A stretch of DNA of 64,000 nt, from NCBI GenBank assembly GCA_000803105.1, contig JTDA01000008.1, forward strand, positions 1 to 64,000. Direction: 5' to 3'. Below are positions 61,382 to 64,000 of the stretch, piece after piece (positions within the stretch are counted from its first letter, which is position 1; each line of letters starts with the position of its first letter). The position numbers and the translations under genes are program-made. The notes below the pieces were generated by a model. That model was not told where the DNA came from and made no database searches. It saw nothing but the letters and a program-made list of their open reading frames with translations. The DNA comes from Coprobacter secundus. Its GTDB lineage: Bacteria; Bacteroidota; Bacteroidia; Bacteroidales; Coprobacteraceae.

Positions 61382-62509
61382 TTAGAAATTGTTTTTGACA
61401 AAAGGTTTTAAAGTAGGTACTAATTTGTTTATAATTTTGCTGGTTCCGGTTTCATTAGGATGTGTACCGTCTGAAAAGTCACTTTCGGAAAGCCATCCTG
61501 TAGTATCGATGAAATGTATTTTTTCATCTCCCATTGAGTTTAGCCGTCTTACGGCAGAAGATAGGGCATTTTCATAAATTCCCTTGAAAGGACGCATTAC
61601 GAATATCTCGGCATCGTTGAATTTTTGTCGTATTTTGTAAATCATATTGCGACTATTTAGAGAAACAACTTCTTCCGGTGCTTGCCCACATTCATCATTT
61701 GTCCCTAAAAAGATAAATACAATATCGGGGGTGTAACTGAAATTCCAGGGAATTACAGGGCGCTCGTGTATATGGTTATAATTTTTTAGATTGAAATAAA
61801 GGGAATCCATACCGATTTTGGTATCAAGGCAACCATATCCGGAGGAGAGTGAGAGCCCGCTGAAAGAAATTTGAGTATGGTCGCAGCCCAGAAGTTCGGC
61901 AGTCTGCCAGGCATAGTTTACGGTAGGTGTATTATCCGAGCCTCCGAAAGCTGTGATGGAATCGCCGATATATTCGATCAGTAGCTTTTTGTCGGGGGGA
62001 TAAGTTACGGCGTTTTTGTCGAGGACGAGACCTTCGAATTCAACTTCATAGTTTTGCCCTGCCGAGCCTACTAATAAAGTATGAGTTCCTTCTGATAGGG
62101 TAGTTGTATTCAAGAGTGTAATTCCTGACTGGCCTACTACAGCTCGGGGAGTTTCTCCGTCAATACTGACAACTAAGGAAGTGTTTGAACGCAATTTTAT
62201 TCCAATAGACTTTCCTGTAAAGTTGACTCTTAAATAAGCTCCTGTCCAGTAACTGTGAAATACTGTATTATCACTTTTATCCCACCGTCCTACATATAAG
62301 ATATTTTTATCGGTGATGCTTCCATCTCCTGGAGTTTTTATTTCTGGGGTGTTGGTATCTTCGGGTGTTTCTGGGATAATGGCATTTTCCGGAGATATTA
62401 CGGGTGCGGATGAACAGCTGTTGGTTGTGAAGAAGAATAGGATGGCAAGAAAATAAAGGATAGGTCTGTGGCAGTGAATCCTTGATAAGAATTTTTCTGT
62501 ATTTTTCAT
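61382..62509 (-). CDS. CE2-type SGNH/GDSL esterase lipoprotein
   Basis: Likely a carbohydrate acetyl esterase. 375 residues; signal with lipobox-like TTNSC (Cys32), a Pro/Thr-rich linker (ENAIIPETPEDTNTPEIKTP), then a jelly-roll (about 68-170, VGRWDKSDNTVFHSYWTGAYLRV) and the SGNH hydrolase (about 178-375): nucleophile in EYIGDSIT, GTNDECG block, and DGTHPNETG with catalytic Asp/His. The order jelly-roll then SGNH is that of CE2 esterases (CtCE2, AxeA-like). A -7 element TAGCTTTG (reverse complement of 62535-62542) lies 26 bp upstream. No glycan-degradation genes beside it. Confidence 0.88.
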   Translation of the reverse strand: MKNTEKFLSRIHCHRPILYFLAILFFFTTNSCSSAPVISPENAIIPETPEDTNTPEIKTPGDGSITDKNILYVGRWDKSDNTVFHSYWTGAYLRVNFTGKSIGIKLRSNTSLVVSIDGETPRAVVGQSGITLLNTTTLSEGTHTLLVGSAGQNYEVEFEGLVLDKNAVTYPPDKKLLIEYIGDSITAFGGSDNTPTVNYAWQTAELLGCDHTQISFSGLSLSSGYGCLDTKIGMDSLYFNLKNYNHIHERPVIPWNFSYTPDIVFIFLGTNDECGQAPEEVVSLNSRNMIYKIRQKFNDAEIFVMRPFKGIYENALSSAVRRLNSMGDEKIHFIDTTGWLSESDFSDGTHPNETGTSKIINKLVPTLKPFVKNNF

Positions 62510-62606
62510 TTTATAGCATTTAGATTGTTTGGGACAAAGCTAAATGCTATAAGTGAGTATAATGGGCTTGAGTGTAACAAAAAAGGTTCGATATGTATCA
62601 TTTCCT

Positions 62607-63443
62607 TTATAAACTATATAACCAGCTGATTTCTTTAGCCCATATATCTTCATTTGGCGTTTCTAAAATAAGAGGAATATTGTCGAATCTGCTGTCTTGC
62701 ATCAATAGTCTGAATGGTGTCGTACCCAATTCTCCTTTGCCTAAACTTTCATGGCGGTCAATATGTGACCCTACACCTTTTTTAGAATCGTTGAGGTGCA
62801 TTGCTCTGAGATATTTGAACCCGATAGTTTCATCAAATTCCCGAAATGTTTTTTCAAATCCCTCAGCTGTAGCAATATCATATCCTCCGGCAAATGTATG
62901 GCATGTATCTATACATACGCCTACACGGCTTTTATCTTCAACACGATTAATAATGTAGGCAAGGTGCTCGAATTTGTATCCTATATTTGAACCTTGTCCG
63001 GCGGTATTTTCGATGACAGCTGTCACACCATTGGTTTTATCCAATGTCAAATTTATTGATTCTGCTACACGATTTAAGCACTCTTCCACTGAAATTTGTT
63101 TTAAATGACTGCCCGGGTGGAAATTGAGCATTTGTAATCCAAGTTGTTGGCATCGTCGCATTTCGTCAAGGAAGGCTTCTCTTGATTTTTTCAGAGCTTC
63201 ATTTTCGGGATGTCCTAAATTGATTAGGTAGCTGTCATGGGGTAGTATATGTTGAGGTGAAAAGTTCAGTGATTGGCATCGTTGTTTAAATAATTCGATA
63301 CTATTATCTGAGAGTGGAGACGATTTCCATTGTCGCTGATTTTTTGTAAATAGGGCAAATGCTCTGGCTCCGATTTTCTGGGCATTTTCCGGAGCATTCT
63401 CTACTCCTCCGGATGTACTTACGTGCGCTCCTATGTATTTCAT
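62607..63443 (-). CDS. nfo: Endonuclease IV (AP endonuclease)
   Basis: Cuts DNA 5' of abasic sites in base-excision repair. 278 residues from the ATG at 63443, the start that matches the family (MKYIGAHVSTSGGVENAPEN); the frame is open ten codons more. Zinc-ligand motifs in the TIM barrel: LPHDSYLINLGHP, LNFHPGSH, AVIENTAGQGSNIG, VGVCIDTCHTFAGGYD, AMHLNDSKKGVGSHIDRHESLGKG and LILETPN. A -7 element TAAATTTG (reverse complement of 63471-63478) sits upstream. Divergent from the methyltransferase gene. Confidence 0.96.
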   Translation of the reverse strand: MKYIGAHVSTSGGVENAPENAQKIGARAFALFTKNQRQWKSSPLSDNSIELFKQRCQSLNFSPQHILPHDSYLINLGHPENEALKKSREAFLDEMRRCQQLGLQMLNFHPGSHLKQISVEECLNRVAESINLTLDKTNGVTAVIENTAGQGSNIGYKFEHLAYIINRVEDKSRVGVCIDTCHTFAGGYDIATAEGFEKTFREFDETIGFKYLRAMHLNDSKKGVGSHIDRHESLGKGELGTTPFRLLMQDSRFDNIPLILETPNEDIWAKEISWLYSL

Positions 63444-63659
63444 ATAGTTCGTTTTTAGCTGATATTTGTACAAATTTAGTGATTATTGCGGTATTTGTTG
63501 TGCATTCTTCAAGAAGTTTTATTTGCGGGAAAGAGATATTTATGGCAGGAAAGGGAAAAAGAAGTGTTATATTTTTGGTGTTTGAGGAAAATGAGAATAA
63601 TGATATTCATAACATATTTTTTGTATCGGATAATTTCTGTTATTTTTGTTTGATAAAAA

Positions 63660-64000
63660 ATGAGTATGCTGAGTAAAAATAAAATAAAATATATACAGTC
63701 GTTATCTCAGAAAAAAAATCGGATGGCTACAGGGTGTTTTCTTGCTGAAGGTAATAAATTGGTGGGAGATACTTTATCTGCTTTTCATTGTGAGTTGTTG
63801 GTCGCTACAGAAGAGTGGTTGGCTGCTCACGCCGGGGCCGAGGCTGACGAGATACTTATTGCCGGGCAGGAAGAGATTGAGCGGGCTTCATTGCTGCGTT
63901 CACCGCAGTCGGTTATGGCTGTGTACCGTATGCCAGATAGGCATATGGACTATAATCTCGTATCTACGTCGTTGTCGCTTGTTTTGGATACGATACAGGA
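63660..64000 (+). CDS. TrmH/SpoU-family RNA 2'-O-methyltransferase, 3' end outside the window
   Basis: Partial gene, open to the window end (113 codons). MLSKNKIKYIQSLSQKKNRM, FLAEGNKLVGDTL, and RSPQSVMAVYRMP followed by SLSLVLDTIQ, which is the beginning of the SpoU catalytic domain (L-V-L-D-x-I-Q-D-P-G-N). The N-terminal part is the L30e-like substrate-binding domain. ATG 63660 or 63666 are equally good starts. A -7 element TATTTTTG (63641-63648) with TTTG 17 bp before lies just upstream. Target RNA (23S or tRNA) cannot be told from this part. Confidence 0.88.
   Translation, partial: MSMLSKNKIKYIQSLSQKKNRMATGCFLAEGNKLVGDTLSAFHCELLVATEEWLAAHAGAEADEILIAGQEEIERASLLRSPQSVMAVYRMPDRHMDYNLVSTSLSLVLDTIQ

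Noticed and set aside
63359..63676. 105-residue plus-strand frame before the TrmH-like gene
   Set aside because: Overlaps the nfo 5' end antisense, lacks any motif and has unlikely composition.

Overview
The window looks like a piece of a Bacteroidales (Bacteroidota) chromosome. It has a SusC/SusD polysaccharide utilisation locus (PUL) with a hybrid two-component sensor, many lipoproteins, several promoters of the phylum type (TTTG, about 19 bp, TAnnTTTG), a remnant of a Bacteroidetes tyrosine recombinase, and a reverse rubrerythrin next to a PerR-like regulator. I cannot name the genus.

Layout. 0.2-2.9 kb: 4-alpha-glucanotransferase with two starch-binding domains (minus strand). 3.4-20.9 kb: one long plus-strand PUL: lipoprotein, SusC, SusD, FAS1 lipoprotein, GH105-type unsaturated uronyl hydrolase, heparinase II/III-type lyase, hybrid two-component sensor (HTCS), a small secreted domain protein, and a PL8 lyase whose N-terminus is a near copy of that small protein. 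The enzyme set (two lyase folds plus an unsaturated uronyl hydrolase, no sulfatase) points to a uronic-acid-containing, poorly sulfated polymer such as hyaluronan, unsulfated chondroitin or a microbial polysaccharide. 21.1-22.7 kb: a tandem array of about 225-bp units, each with a pair of hairpin termini; one unit is expanded by a DUF559 endonuclease-like gene. Solo copies lie at 0.08 kb and 25.5 kb. 22.7-25.3 kb: YqhD-like alcohol dehydrogenase and aldehyde dehydrogenase. 25.8-31.6 kb: tripartite RND efflux pump in the order outer membrane factor, membrane fusion protein, pump.

Near 31.7 kb the base composition changes from GC-rich and strongly G/T-skewed to AT-rich. 32-41.6 kb: assorted single genes (beta-propeller glycosidase-like protein, zinc alcohol dehydrogenase with flavin reductase, catalase, acetyltransferase, MGMT-type and TIGR02757 genes, SecD-head protein, Spx/ArsC protein). 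41.7-46.1 kb: purU-hisH-hisA-hisF-hisIE-ftsE. 46.2-48.7 kb: lysC and lysA with a terminator between them. 49.3-50.3 kb: PerR-like regulator with a palindromic operator, and reverse rubrerythrin. 50.4-51.1 kb: ECF sigma factor preceded by a compact structured RNA with its own promoter, pseudoknot and U-tract. 52.0-54.6 kb: tRNA-Lys(TTT) followed by a decayed integrative element (39-codon integrase stub, RteC-like fragment, cupin, MarR-GNAT fusion) bounded by a duplicated tRNA 3' flank. 55.2-64 kb: serine-type sulfatase, calcineurin-like phosphoesterase, class I aldolase fbaB, threonine aldolase, GDSL esterase, endonuclease IV and the start of a TrmH-family RNA methyltransferase.

The two most interesting signals are the DUF559/hairpin-repeat family, which resembles a REPIN-type arrangement with a nuclease-fold gene inside one full-length copy, and the pseudoknotted RNA upstream of the ECF sigma factor. 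All family calls were made by eye from protein motifs; no database search was run.
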